Shown here in pieces: positions 7,032 through 16,250 of a stretch of DNA of 64,000 bases. The position numbers and the translations under genes were made by a program. Source of the stretch: Bacteroidota bacterium (lineage in GTDB: Bacteria > Bacteroidota > Bacteroidia > Flavobacteriales > Flavobacteriaceae); assembly GCA_029557895.1 (NCBI GenBank), contig JAKQHT010000008.1:17035-81034 (forward strand), written 5' to 3'. The notes under the pieces are model-generated. The model did no database searches. It saw only the letters and a program-made list of their open reading frames with translations, and was not told where the DNA came from. Within the stretch, counting starts at the first letter, position 1. Every line of letters starts with the position of its first letter.

Positions 7032-9167
7032 TTAAAAATTAAGGTTATATAATAGTTTTAGGTAATATGAACGTCCGTATCCTAATAGCAAGGAACTGTT
7101 ATCAGATGAATGGACACCCCCTATGGTGGCGTTTCCGACGTTAACATTGGTAATGTCCAACAGGTTTCGCCCTCCCAAAGTCAATTCAAAAGTGTCTTTC
7201 ATAAACGTTTTACGAATGGAAGCATCGAGCCAACCATAACCATCCGTGGTCGATTTTGCAAACAATGTGTTGCCATCGGCATCTTCTGTGCCTGTTGCCA
7301 CATAGTTTTGTTGCTTCCCGTTGTATTTCAACAGAACCGTAACATTGGTGTTCCATTTTTTAATGTTGTAGGTGCCACTGGTGTTGATTTGGTATGAGTA
7401 AAGGAAATCATTTTCGGCGTTGACCTCGTTATTGGCAATTCTTGAAATACCTTGTAGTGTGGCACCCAAATTGAAGGTCCAATTATTTTTTTTGACGCTG
7501 TTTTCGGAGGTCAGCCCCCAAAGTTTATAATTATCAATATTGATGAACTGGTATTGTAGCGGCAATGTGTTTACCACTGCGAGATCTATTTTGTCTGAAA
7601 CGTCTATATAGCTGAATTTGATAGAATTGAGCATCGAAATATCGTCTATAAAGCTGGCTTTTTTAAAGTTGACAAAAGCGGTGATGCCATTCTCCGGGTT
7701 AAGGTTTTCGTTACCTCTTACATCGTGGTTAGAATCTACAAAGTAGTAGTACAGTTCTTCAAAATTTGGCGTTCTGTATGATGTTCCGATGTTGGCCCGT
7801 AGTTCAAAACCGTGGTCCATCAGGTACCGGGCGCTAATAGAACCCATAAGCTTTGAATCAAAAATTGAATTGTGTTCAAAACGTACACCGGGCCTTAATG
7901 AGAACGTTTTTGTAATGTCCCATTCTGAAGAGGCAAAAAGAGCAAGATTCGTTTGTTTTCGCACTTTGCCCTGTTGGGTAATATCGCCCGAAGCTTGTGT
8001 GTCAAATCCTTTGTTGGTGCGCACCTCATAACCCAATTGAAAATTATAGGCGTCGTTTTTCATAAGATTGTTTATGGTGCCTTTTGAAAAGAAGACATCG
8101 CTGGATTGATAGGTCTCGTCGGTTTCATTGCTGCGATCCTCGGTAAGGATGTAGTAATTAAACTGGTTCACATCCCGTTTTTGTTGTTGATAGGACAATG
8201 ACACATTGTAGGTAGCGCCCGTGTTGAGATGTCCGTTGAGGTTGAGGTTGTTTACAAATCTGTTGGTATTGAAAATCTTGTCTGTAGCCGACGGGTTACT
8301 GGTTTGGGTTTCGGTGTCAATGTTTGGCCGTACAGAGGCATCGTAGTAATTGATAACTTCATTAAAATACTCAAACTTGTAGAATACTTTGAGCTTTTCT
8401 GTATTGTAGTTGACAAAGGCATTGGTGGTCAGTTGTGTTTTTGGTAACCATTCATAGCCTCGCAAGCCGTCATTGGCGTAATGTTTTTTGCCCAGCCTGT
8501 TATTGAAAAACCCTGCAAACTGGTTTCTGTTAAATCCAATCCTGGCAAACCATTTTTCATTAAAATTATGGGCAACGTTCAGCGCTTGGATATGGCGGCC
8601 TTTATCAAACCATTCATATTCGTCGCTTATGGTCTCTTCTTGTATAAAAGCTTGTGCTTGCCAATCACTCTCAATGGATTTTTTTGTAATGATATTTATA
8701 ACGCCCGAAACAGCATTAGCTCCATATTCCACACCCATAGCACCTTCTACAATCTCGATACGTTCTATGTCGTCGAGGTTTATTTGGGTCAAATCGATAT
8801 TGTTTCCTACGCCATCATCACTTACCACCGGTATATTGTCCATCAATATATTGAAATATTGCGAGTCTAATCCAAAGAAAGAAATAGTCGATTTTCCACT
8901 TTGCGAATTGGGAATAATGGTAAGGTTCAAGTTAAAATTCAACAAGTCTGCCAAGTTGTTTGCTGCTTGGTTTTCAATTTGCTCACGTTTGATCACCATC
9001 ACGTTATGGATAGATCGTTTGATGGAAGTTGGGTTGTACTGACCTGTAACCACCACTTCCTTAAGCACTTCCGTTACTGTGGTGTCTATGGCTGTTTCCT
9101 GACTTAATCCAAAGAGTGGAAAAAAAATCAAAAAATAAACAAGTTTTTTATTTTTATTTAGATTCAT
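7032..9167 (-). CDS. TonB-dependent outer-membrane receptor (haem/iron type)
   Basis: 711 aa. Signal peptide 1-22 (FFPLFGLSQ), then TonB-box/plug region (LKEVVVTGQYNPTSIKRS), plug domain to about 180 (DDIERIEIVEGAMGVEYGANAVSGVINIITKK), then the 22-strand barrel ending in the aromatic terminus YLKLLYNLNF. It is the first gene of a two-gene minus-strand operon with the HmuY-like lipoprotein, so haem is the most likely ligand; siderophore or other metal complexes cannot be excluded. Divergently transcribed from the DUF6607/ankyrin/flavoreductase genes; a palindromic operator candidate lies between. Confidence 0.9.
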   Translation of the reverse strand: MNLNKNKKLVYFLIFFPLFGLSQETAIDTTVTEVLKEVVVTGQYNPTSIKRSIHNVMVIKREQIENQAANNLADLLNFNLNLTIIPNSQSGKSTISFFGLDSQYFNILMDNIPVVSDDGVGNNIDLTQINLDDIERIEIVEGAMGVEYGANAVSGVINIITKKSIESDWQAQAFIQEETISDEYEWFDKGRHIQALNVAHNFNEKWFARIGFNRNQFAGFFNNRLGKKHYANDGLRGYEWLPKTQLTTNAFVNYNTEKLKVFYKFEYFNEVINYYDASVRPNIDTETQTSNPSATDKIFNTNRFVNNLNLNGHLNTGATYNVSLSYQQQKRDVNQFNYYILTEDRSNETDETYQSSDVFFSKGTINNLMKNDAYNFQLGYEVRTNKGFDTQASGDITQQGKVRKQTNLALFASSEWDITKTFSLRPGVRFEHNSIFDSKLMGSISARYLMDHGFELRANIGTSYRTPNFEELYYYFVDSNHDVRGNENLNPENGITAFVNFKKASFIDDISMLNSIKFSYIDVSDKIDLAVVNTLPLQYQFINIDNYKLWGLTSENSVKKNNWTFNLGATLQGISRIANNEVNAENDFLYSYQINTSGTYNIKKWNTNVTVLLKYNGKQQNYVATGTEDADGNTLFAKSTTDGYGWLDASIRKTFMKDTFELTLGGRNLLDITNVNVGNATIGGVHSSDNSSLLLGYGRSYYLKLLYNLNF

Positions 9168-9184
9168 TCTTGATAAATTTGCGG

Positions 9185-9220
9185 CAAATATAATACCTTA
9201 TTTTAAATCAGTCTAAATAA
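9185..9220 (-). promoter_or_regulatory. Promoter -7 box and candidate iron-responsive operator
   Basis: Reading the minus strand, TATATTTG (9185-9192) matches the flavobacterial -7 consensus TAnnTTTG for the TonB receptor. Immediately upstream, 9198-9220 holds an imperfect palindrome (TTATTT ... AAATAA, with ATTTAGACTGATTTAAA in the minus strand). It would cover the -33 region, the right position for a Fur- or DtxR-like repressor. The binding protein is not known from sequence. Confidence 0.45.
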
Positions 9221-9260
9221 GATATCGTTTTTTTCAATTAATTTTAAAATCACCTAATAA

Positions 9261-10166
9261 ATGAAACACTCTGTTTTTATTACAGTACTATCGACCGTAT
9301 TTGTAATTAACCTCAATGCCCAAAACAAAAAATCACAGGATCAAAAAGCTATCAAAAGCATGTGCGGATGTCATGAAGTGACCTTCAACTTTGCCGAAAC
9401 TTTTGAATATTCCAACGATTCCACCTACCAACCGTCACAGACCAAGGTTGACAAGGGAATCGAGTGGGTCACGCTGTTGGAAGATTCAGACAACAAAATC
9501 GTTCTGCAACACCTGCTCGTGGTTGGTCCTGCAGAAAAACCAATGGTACTAAAGCACTGGAGACAAGATTGGCAATACGAAAACACCGAACTTTATACCT
9601 ATGACCATGACAATAAATGGCACTATACCAATTTGCCAAAAAACCAGGTCAAAGGACAATGGACCCAAAAAGTGTTTCAGGTGGACGATAGCCCAAGATA
9701 CGAAGGTTCAGCTACTTGGGTACATGTGGATGGCAGGAGCTATTGGGAAAACACCGCGGATGCGCCGCTTCCTCGACGCGAATACACTAAACGTGCCGAC
9801 TATAACGTAACCGTCAGGACCAACCGACAAGAGATAACAAAGGACGGATGGATCCACGACCAGGACAATGACAAGGTCATCCGCCAAGAAGGTAAAGCAG
9901 ATATTCTCCTTGCCAAAGAAAAAGGCTACAATACCTATATAAAGATCGATGACGCCAAGTGCAAGTCAGCACAAGAATATTGGAACAAAAACCAAGACAA
10001 ATGGGCGACAGTGCGCGCAAAATGGGATGAAATATTTTCCCGTAAAAAAGATTTGACATTGGAATTAAAGGTGGACAATAAAGACCTGTTCAAATATCTT
10101 AATGATAATGACAACTATAATTCCGCAGAAGAAATAGATCCGTTAATAGAATCATTCGTGAAATAA
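9261..10166 (+). CDS. Secreted protein, DUF6607 family
   Basis: 301 aa with signal peptide 1-20 (VFVINLNAQ). Mature part begins with a Cys-containing motif (MCGCHEVTFNFAETFEY), followed by conserved-looking aromatic segments (LKHWRQDWQYENTELYTYDHDNKWHYTNL, and VKGQWTQKVFQVDDSPRYEG in separate stretches) and a C-terminal EYWNKNQDKWATVRAKWDEIF region. I recall this as the DUF6607 family, which often sits beside TonB receptors in Bacteroidota; biochemical role unknown. Single base gap to the ankyrin gene indicates an operon. Divergent from the haem receptor. Confidence 0.7.
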   Translation: MKHSVFITVLSTVFVINLNAQNKKSQDQKAIKSMCGCHEVTFNFAETFEYSNDSTYQPSQTKVDKGIEWVTLLEDSDNKIVLQHLLVVGPAEKPMVLKHWRQDWQYENTELYTYDHDNKWHYTNLPKNQVKGQWTQKVFQVDDSPRYEGSATWVHVDGRSYWENTADAPLPRREYTKRADYNVTVRTNRQEITKDGWIHDQDNDKVIRQEGKADILLAKEKGYNTYIKIDDAKCKSAQEYWNKNQDKWATVRAKWDEIFSRKKDLTLELKVDNKDLFKYLNDNDNYNSAEEIDPLIESFVK

Positions 10167-10167
10167 T

Positions 10168-11643
10168 ATGATGAAAAAAATAGTTTTATTAACCGTTGTA
10201 TCATTATTGTTCCAAACTGCATTTTCGCAAGACAACGTTTTTTTGGATCGCAAATTTTGGGATACCATGCCCGACATTAAGGCTATTGACCAAAAAATAA
10301 AGGAAGGCAACGACATTGCCCAAGCCAACAGCAACAATTTTGACGGCGTGGTCTATGCAATCTTGCAAAACGCACCCAATGCCACTATCGAGTATGCCAT
10401 TTCAAAAAAGGGCAATGATGTGAACAAGCTGACCCACGACGGCAGGACATATATTTTCTGGGCGGCATACAAGGGTAATGTGCCATTGATGGAATACCTT
10501 TTGAAAAAAGGCGCCAAAACCCACCTTACAGACGACAAAGGCAATACGATTCTCAATTTTGCTGCAGGCTCCGGTCAAACCAATACCAAGGTGTACGATC
10601 TGATGTTGGCCAATGGAGCCAATCTGAAAGAGGATTTGACACCTTCCGGAGCCAATGCCTTATTGCTGGCAGTGCCTTACGACAAGGATTTTCAGCTTGT
10701 CAACTATTTTATATCCAAAGGATTGGATTTGAAAAGTACGGACGCCTATGGAAATGGTGCGTTCAATTATGTCGCCAGGACAGGAAACATCGATTTGATG
10801 GATCAATTGCTCGGAAAAGATGTAAAAGCTAATGACAATGCATTCATTTTTGCAGCTCAAGGGACGCGTAGCAGTAGCAATGGTATCGAAGTTTACAAAT
10901 ATTTGGAAAAAGTGGGATTAAATCCAAAAACAGTTTCAAAAGATGGTCAAAACCCACTTCACATTTTGGCTTCACGCTCCAAAGATTTGGAAATTATCGG
11001 TTTTTTTGTTGATAAAGGCGTGGATGTCAACCAAGCCGATGCAGATGGCAACACACCATTCTTGAACGCCGCAAGCCGAAACTCGCTGGAGGTAACAACA
11101 TTGCTGTCCAAAACAATCAAAGACATCAACCACAAAAACAAAAAAGGCGCATCGGCTTTGAGTATGGCAGTTGCACACAACACGCCGGAAGTGGTAGATT
11201 TTCTTTTGAAAAACAAAGCTGATGTTTCGGTTGTGGATACCGATGGATACGATTTGTCAAACTATTTGGTACAATCATTTTCTATTGATAAAACGGACGA
11301 TTTCAAGCAAAAGCTGAATTTGCTCCAACAAAGTGGTTTTCAATTTGGGACAGCTCAAGCCAATGGTGACACCCTTTGCCATCTTGCCCTGAAGAAAAAC
11401 GATGTAGAGGTCTTGAAATACTTCCAAACGTTCAATGCCGATGTCAACGCAAAAAACAACGAAGGCTACACCCCGCTACACCTTGCAGCCATGAGAGCTA
11501 CTGATGTTGGCATACTCAAATACCTTGTTTCCATAGGTGCAAAAAAAGGTGCTGTAACAGATTTTGGAGAGACGGCTTATGATTTGGCATCTGAAAACGA
11601 GATCCTAAAACAAGGTAAAGCGTCAATTGACTTTTTAAAATAA
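10168..11643 (+). CDS. Exported ankyrin-repeat protein
   Basis: 491 aa. Signal peptide 1-20 (LLFQTAFSQ), then about ten ankyrin repeats from residue 85 to the end. Typical units are DGRTYIFWAAYKGNVPLMEYLLKKGA, DGNTPFLNAASRNSLEVTTLL and NEGYTPLHLAAMRATDVGILKYLVSIGA (each quoted in part by family pattern G-x-T-x-L-x-x-A-A). The repeats would form a periplasmic protein-binding scaffold. It follows DUF6607 by one base, so the two are probably made together and may act in the same complex with the haem/iron system. No catalytic motif. Confidence 0.85.
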   Translation: MMKKIVLLTVVSLLFQTAFSQDNVFLDRKFWDTMPDIKAIDQKIKEGNDIAQANSNNFDGVVYAILQNAPNATIEYAISKKGNDVNKLTHDGRTYIFWAAYKGNVPLMEYLLKKGAKTHLTDDKGNTILNFAAGSGQTNTKVYDLMLANGANLKEDLTPSGANALLLAVPYDKDFQLVNYFISKGLDLKSTDAYGNGAFNYVARTGNIDLMDQLLGKDVKANDNAFIFAAQGTRSSSNGIEVYKYLEKVGLNPKTVSKDGQNPLHILASRSKDLEIIGFFVDKGVDVNQADADGNTPFLNAASRNSLEVTTLLSKTIKDINHKNKKGASALSMAVAHNTPEVVDFLLKNKADVSVVDTDGYDLSNYLVQSFSIDKTDDFKQKLNLLQQSGFQFGTAQANGDTLCHLALKKNDVEVLKYFQTFNADVNAKNNEGYTPLHLAAMRATDVGILKYLVSIGAKKGAVTDFGETAYDLASENEILKQGKASIDFLK

Positions 11644-11657
11644 GATAACAGGCGCAA

Positions 11658-11690
11658 GTGGTCGAGAGCTTTTTGGGAGGTCTCGACCAC
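11658..11690 (+). repeat. Hairpin after the ankyrin gene
   Basis: GTGGTCGAGA (11658-11667) pairs perfectly with TCTCGACCAC (11681-11690) across a 13-base loop, 14 bases after the ankyrin stop codon. No U-tract follows, so it may be an mRNA-stabilising or partial-termination structure rather than a full terminator. Confidence 0.45.
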
Positions 11691-11743
11691 ATTTGCCCCA
11701 TCTATGGATGAACGCAATGCGACAACTCAACAATATCAACTAA

Positions 11744-12229
11744 ATGAAACTAAAACATATCACATTCTTAAGTTTGCTTTTTGTACTAATGATGTCCCAC
11801 ACGACACAGCTGCCATCCACAAAATACAAGTGCATGATACAGATGACCAATTACACCGGTGAAGGTGCTTATGTGGTCATCTCGCTGATTGACCCAAAGG
11901 GCAACTATGAAAAAACACTTTATGTGCAGGGCGACGATGCCCAATGGTACAACACCATAGAAGCCTGGTGGAAGAATTTTTATGGCAAAAAGCGAACAAG
12001 TCTCGATGCCATTACCGGGGCAACCATTGCCGGTGGCGGGCGCTCCGTGAGCGTTATCGATATTGAAGACACAAAGATAGATACCGGTTACAAAATCCGA
12101 TTTGAGACTGCTGTTGAAGACAAAGAATACCATCGGTCCGATGTGGAATTTGAACTGACATCCGAAAGTATTAAAAGTAAGGTAGATGGCACAGGGTACA
12201 TTCGCTATGTGCGGATGATGCCGAACTAA
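11744..12229 (+). CDS. Exported DUF2271 domain protein
   Basis: 161 aa with an N-terminal signal sequence (LSLLFVLMMSHTTQ). The mature part matches the DUF2271 pattern: YVVISLIDPKGNYEKTLYVQGDD, then W-rich EAWWKNF and DAITGATIAGGGR, with a C-terminal YIRYVRM strand. DUF2271 proteins are commonly next to PepSY-type membrane reductases in iron/haem uptake loci, exactly as here (the reductase starts 10 bp downstream). Probable periplasmic partner of that reductase; function not established. Confidence 0.75.
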   Translation: MKLKHITFLSLLFVLMMSHTTQLPSTKYKCMIQMTNYTGEGAYVVISLIDPKGNYEKTLYVQGDDAQWYNTIEAWWKNFYGKKRTSLDAITGATIAGGGRSVSVIDIEDTKIDTGYKIRFETAVEDKEYHRSDVEFELTSESIKSKVDGTGYIRYVRMMPN

Positions 12230-12239
12230 TTTTGACAAC

Positions 12240-14429
12240 ATGACCATTTCCATTTGGAGATATAGCCATCTTGCTTTGGCCATATCTTCTTTTGTTTTTA
12301 TATTTCTTGCTTCCGTTACCGGGATCATTTTGGCATTTGAACCCATTTCGGAGCAAATACGACCTTATAAAACAGAGGGCTTTAACAGCGTCACGTTGGC
12401 TGAAACCATCGATGCTTTCAAATCCAATTATCCTGAAGTCATCAGTCTTGAAGTGGATTCTAACCAATTTGTGTCTGCTTTGGCCATCACTACAGAGGGC
12501 GAATCGCTCAATGGCTATTTCAATCCAATAACCGCCGAATATCTTGACAAGAAAATTGAGCCATCCCTATTTTTTCAATGGGTAACAAATTTTCACAGAT
12601 CGCTGTTCCTCAAAGGTACAGGACGTTTTTTTGTTGGTCTTTGTTCCTTTTTGCTCTTCTTGATAGCCTTTACGGGAAGTGTCCTGATCATAAAACGCCA
12701 ACGAAGCTTCAAGAGGTTCTTTTCAAGGATTGTAAACGACAATTTTGCCCAATATTGGCATGTGGTTTTAGGGCGATTGTCACTGATCCCAATCATCATC
12801 ATTACACTTACTGGCGTTTATTTGTCTTTGGAAAAGTTTGATGTGCTTCCGGAGAGCGTCAACCGGCATCAAATTGATTTCGACCATCTTTCCCAAACAC
12901 CAAAACTTGCTGTCAGCGAAATTCCGGTTTTCAGGGATACCAAACTTTCGGAAGTTCTGTCTGTGGAATTTCCCTTTTCGGAATTGGTTGATGATTATTA
13001 TACCATCAAGTTGAAAGATAGGGAAATAGTGGTCAATCAGTTCAATGGTGAGATTTTAAGCGAGATGGAGGATTCGTTGCTCACGAAGTTCTCCAATTTG
13101 AGCCTGACACTTCACACCGGAAAAGGAAGCATTTTGTGGTCAATAGTTTTGGCAGTTGCCTCTGCGAATATTCTATTCTTCATTTATTCGGGGTTTGCGA
13201 TGACCTTGAAGCGCCGTAGGGCAAAATTAAAAAACAAACACAAAAAAAATACCTGCGAGTATGTTATCTTGGTGGGTTCTGAAAACGGCGGAACACTGCC
13301 GTTTGCAAATGCCTTGCAGCAACAACTCTTGGCACTTGGAAAACGTGTTTACATTGCAGAATTGAACAAATATTCAAAATTTAAAAAGGCCGAACATCTT
13401 GTGGTTATGACCTCTACCTATGGCGAGGGCGAAGCACCGACCAACGCAAACAAGTTTTTACAGCGTTTGGAGCACATCGAACAAAAACACGATTTCAGTT
13501 TTTCGGTTGTCGGCTTTGGGTCTCTTGCCTATCCTGATTTTTGCAAATTTGCCTTTGATGTCGATGCAGCATTTTTAAGGCAAAATAGGGCTCAATTGCT
13601 TCCACCATTTACCATTAATGATAAATCGTTTGAAAGTTTTGAGCAATGGGCGCAATTGTGGTCAGAGAAAGTTGGTTTGGACCTAACTATTCCCAAAGAA
13701 AATCTGGTATCACGGCCAAAACACACCAAATGTTTTGAAATCGTTTCAAAAACCAAGGTTGAAGACAATCCTGACAATACATTTCTTATGACTCTAAAGC
13801 CAAAGCAAAGCACGCATTTTAACTCTGGAGATTTGCTTTCGGTCTATCCTAAAAATGATTATCGTGAACGCTTGTATTCCATCGGGAAGGTCAATGGCAA
13901 CATCCAGTTGAGCGTCAAATATTATGAAAACGGACTGGGTTCAACGTATCTCAACAATTTCAAAGTTGGCGATACATTCAAGGCACGATTGATCGAAAAC
14001 GCACATTTTCACTTGCCCACAAAAGCGTCAAAAATTATCATGATTTCCAACGGAACAGGTGTGGCGCCTTTCTTGGGAATGTTGCACGGCAACAAAAAAC
14101 ATATCGTAGCTGAAATGTATTTCGGAATTCGTACAGAACAATCCTTTCAACTCTACCAATCACAGTTGAATCGGCTCCTGAAATCAAAAAATCTCACAAA
14201 ACTGAATGTGGCTTTTTCGCAACAAAACGAAAAGGTGTATGTTCAGGATCTACTGGAAAGAGATGGCGAATCCATCGCAAAGGGCTTGGAACAAAAAGCT
14301 GTAATTATGATTTGCGGTTCTTTGGCGATGTATAAAGATGTGATGGAAACTTTGAACACGATTTGCATGAAATATAACGACAAGCCGTTAAGCGCGTATT
14401 CAAAACAAATTAAATCGGATTGTTATTAG
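12240..14429 (+). CDS. PepSY-TM / flavodoxin / FAD-NAD(P)H reductase fusion (membrane iron reductase)
   Basis: 729 aa with three parts. Residues 1-335 are a PepSY-associated transmembrane region with four hydrophobic helices. Residues about 340-480 are a flavodoxin domain with FMN loops (GSENGGTLPFA, TSTYGEGEAPTNA, GFGSLAYPDFC). From about 495 to the end is a ferredoxin-NADP reductase-like module with the FAD motif RLYSIGK, the NAD(P) loop GTGVAPFLGML and CGSLAMYKDVM. This resembles sulfite-reductase flavoproteins fused to a membrane anchor and would pass electrons from NAD(P)H across the inner membrane, probably to reduce ferric iron or haem delivered by the neighbouring receptor. The 3' end overlaps the convergent CvpA gene by 20 bp. 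Confidence 0.88.
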   Translation: MTISIWRYSHLALAISSFVFIFLASVTGIILAFEPISEQIRPYKTEGFNSVTLAETIDAFKSNYPEVISLEVDSNQFVSALAITTEGESLNGYFNPITAEYLDKKIEPSLFFQWVTNFHRSLFLKGTGRFFVGLCSFLLFLIAFTGSVLIIKRQRSFKRFFSRIVNDNFAQYWHVVLGRLSLIPIIIITLTGVYLSLEKFDVLPESVNRHQIDFDHLSQTPKLAVSEIPVFRDTKLSEVLSVEFPFSELVDDYYTIKLKDREIVVNQFNGEILSEMEDSLLTKFSNLSLTLHTGKGSILWSIVLAVASANILFFIYSGFAMTLKRRRAKLKNKHKKNTCEYVILVGSENGGTLPFANALQQQLLALGKRVYIAELNKYSKFKKAEHLVVMTSTYGEGEAPTNANKFLQRLEHIEQKHDFSFSVVGFGSLAYPDFCKFAFDVDAAFLRQNRAQLLPPFTINDKSFESFEQWAQLWSEKVGLDLTIPKENLVSRPKHTKCFEIVSKTKVEDNPDNTFLMTLKPKQSTHFNSGDLLSVYPKNDYRERLYSIGKVNGNIQLSVKYYENGLGSTYLNNFKVGDTFKARLIENAHFHLPTKASKIIMISNGTGVAPFLGMLHGNKKHIVAEMYFGIRTEQSFQLYQSQLNRLLKSKNLTKLNVAFSQQNEKVYVQDLLERDGESIAKGLEQKAVIMICGSLAMYKDVMETLNTICMKYNDKPLSAYSKQIKSDCY

Positions 14430-14961
14430 TGGTTTCGGTTTCTGGAATTTCTTCTTCAAAAGTCTCCTCCAATTCCTTTTTCATTTCCAAAATCGCAGGA
14501 AAAATCATTGGCACCAAGGATTTCACGGGATTGTAAAGCACGGAATCTTCAATGGTTTCTTCATTGGTAAACAGAATGGCCCGATTCATACTGTCAAAAA
14601 CAATCAATACAACGCTCAAGATCACGGTGATTTTCAAAGCCCCAAACAAGCCACCCAGTATTTTGTTTACAATGCCCAAAGCTGCAAAATCTGCAAGTTT
14701 GGTAAGTGCTTTCCCGGCAAGGGCTATCACAAATACGATGATGATAAACGTGATGGCAAATGCAGCAATATTGATGGTATTTTCGTTCCAATCTGTTTTG
14801 TTGCCCAAAAGCCCGGCGGCATAATTGCTAAAATGTATGGCACCATAAACACCCGCTACCAAGGCAACCAAAGAGGCAATTTCCACAAATAAGCCTTTCA
14901 CCATACCACTTACAAGCCCAATAAGGATCGGTGCCACCAAAATGATGTCCAAAACATTCAT
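14410..14961 (-). CDS. CvpA family membrane protein
   Basis: 183 aa. Starts MNVLDIILVAPILIGLVSGMVKG, the family hallmark, followed by four predicted helices (to about 125) and an acidic, Glu-rich cytoplasmic tail (LEEEIPETET region) that is longer than the E. coli protein's. CvpA proteins are linked to colicin V production in E. coli and to envelope homeostasis more widely. Convergent with, and overlapping, the flavoreductase gene. Confidence 0.85.
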   Translation of the reverse strand: MNVLDIILVAPILIGLVSGMVKGLFVEIASLVALVAGVYGAIHFSNYAAGLLGNKTDWNENTINIAAFAITFIIIVFVIALAGKALTKLADFAALGIVNKILGGLFGALKITVILSVVLIVFDSMNRAILFTNEETIEDSVLYNPVKSLVPMIFPAILEMKKELEETFEEEIPETETTNNNPI

Positions 14962-15053
14962 GCCTTTCAGAATTTTATCAAATATAAGTTAACTTTGCGA
15001 GAATTAAATATTAAGAAAGAATTGAACAGTAACTTCAATATTCGGTTTCGACT

Positions 15054-15410
15054 ATGTCAAGAGACGAACAATTAAAACAACGCTGGGAACTTGTGGTCCA
15101 GAAACTATCGGCGCAGTTTGCCGAAGGAGATATATTGGACCTGGATGCTATCATATACTTGATCGGTGTTCAGGAACTTGGACAATTCCACCGGACTTTC
15201 AAAAAAGACCACAAGCTCGATCTGATGCACATCGCCATCTGCCGCCTTTTGGAACCATACGGCTATTATGAATTTGATTTTTATGATGAAGACAAATGGC
15301 CCCATTATAAAATTAAAGAACAATTGCCTAATCTTAAGGCTGGTGAGCAGAGCGTTCTGATGAAAGAAGCCATTGTCAACTATTTTTTGGAATCAAAATA
15401 TATCGAATGA
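15054..15410 (+). CDS. Conserved small cytoplasmic protein of unknown function
   Basis: 118 aa, no signal or membrane segment. Rich in acidic and aromatic residues (DILDLDAIIYLIGVQELG, HIAICRLLEPYGYYEFDF, KDEDKWPHYK-like stretch). The sequence pattern is familiar from Bacteroidota genomes, often near cvpA and pheS, but I know no function. Start chosen at ATG 15054; codon use and composition match the neighbouring housekeeping genes. Confidence 0.7.
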   Translation: MSRDEQLKQRWELVVQKLSAQFAEGDILDLDAIIYLIGVQELGQFHRTFKKDHKLDLMHIAICRLLEPYGYYEFDFYDEDKWPHYKIKEQLPNLKAGEQSVLMKEAIVNYFLESKYIE

Positions 15411-15427
15411 TTTATAAATTGCAAATT

Positions 15428-15457
15428 TTGTTTTATCAGTTAAAAATCATAGATTTG
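15428..15457 (+). promoter_or_regulatory. Consensus flavobacterial promoter
   Basis: TTG at 15428-15430 and TAGATTTG at 15450-15457, 19 bases apart, match the Bacteroidota -33 TTG and -7 TAnnTTTG pattern. The ATG at 15481 lies 24 bases further on. This promoter belonged to the lipoprotein gene now split by the cassette, and could now drive the cassette gene. Confidence 0.65.
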
Positions 15458-15480
15458 CAACTAACCTAAATCAATTTATC

Positions 15481-15506
15481 ATGAAAAAAGCAGTTTTATT
15501 TTTGAG
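15481..15506 (+). pseudogene. 5' fragment of split lipoprotein gene
   Basis: ATG at 15481 encodes MKKAVLFL and the first two bases of a Ser codon, then the cassette begins. Joined to 16445 it reads MKKAVLFLSFLTLIFTSC, a textbook type II signal peptide. In the present arrangement the frame from 15481 ends after 20 codons within the cassette. Confidence 0.8.
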
Positions 15507-15515
15507 TTGTACACA

Positions 15516-16241
15516 ATGCAAAAAAACATCATCTATATATTAATATTTCTGATTAGTTCAGTAAGTTTTGGTCAAAAAATCAAAACAATAACTGAATTCA
15601 GAAAAGATAAAGACAGCTTAATCAAAACTCGTAAAACCGAATTTGACAAGTCCGGCAATCTAACGAAAGAAGTTAAATTTGGTGGTTATGATGCTGTTTC
15701 AAAAACGTTAAGAAACAAAAACCGAATTATTAATTATCGGAACGGGAAAAAAAATATTGAATATAATTGTGAAGATTTTGTCGCGAAAGACACTTGTGTA
15801 ATTCGCTCATTTTCTACTTACGAATACAATCCAAAAACTAAAGTGGAGAAACAGACAAAATTCGAACCTGACTCGCTAATTCGTTTTATTCGAGAGATAA
15901 AAACGGAAAAAAATATTAGGATTTCAAAAACAAATTCGTGGGATTTTAATCCTGTTAAAGTGCCTGATTTTGAAAAGGCAGTAATTTTAACTGACACATC
16001 GTATTTTGATAAAAAGAACCGATTAACAAAACGAGTGAATTATAACAGCCGAGAAAAAAAACCATATATCGAAAAGTATGTTTACTCAAAGAATAAATAT
16101 ACTTATCAAACCATTGGCACTGCACGAGATACTGTTCTCACTTACGATTATACCGAATTACAAAAGAAAGCTGATAAGAATAGTATAGATTACAAGTTCA
16201 ATACTGATGATAATTACGAATACGAAATTGAATATTATTGA
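15516..16241 (+). CDS. Secreted protein of unknown function, cassette-borne
   Basis: 241 aa with signal peptide 1-19 (IYILIFLISSVSFGQ). The rest is highly charged, Lys- and Tyr-rich and shows no motif I recognise; repeated F-D-x-x-G-N-L and Y-D/N segments are vaguely like YD or antitoxin-MORN-type strands. Very AT-rich compared with pheS and the RND operon. The ATG at 15516 is chosen; its start codon lies inside the cassette's left inverted repeat. Probably driven by the captured promoter at 15428-15457. Function unknown. Confidence 0.65.
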   Translation: MQKNIIYILIFLISSVSFGQKIKTITEFRKDKDSLIKTRKTEFDKSGNLTKEVKFGGYDAVSKTLRNKNRIINYRNGKKNIEYNCEDFVAKDTCVIRSFSTYEYNPKTKVEKQTKFEPDSLIRFIREIKTEKNIRISKTNSWDFNPVKVPDFEKAVILTDTSYFDKKNRLTKRVNYNSREKKPYIEKYVYSKNKYTYQTIGTARDTVLTYDYTELQKKADKNSIDYKFNTDDNYEYEIEYY

Positions 16242-16250
16242 GGAAAGCAC

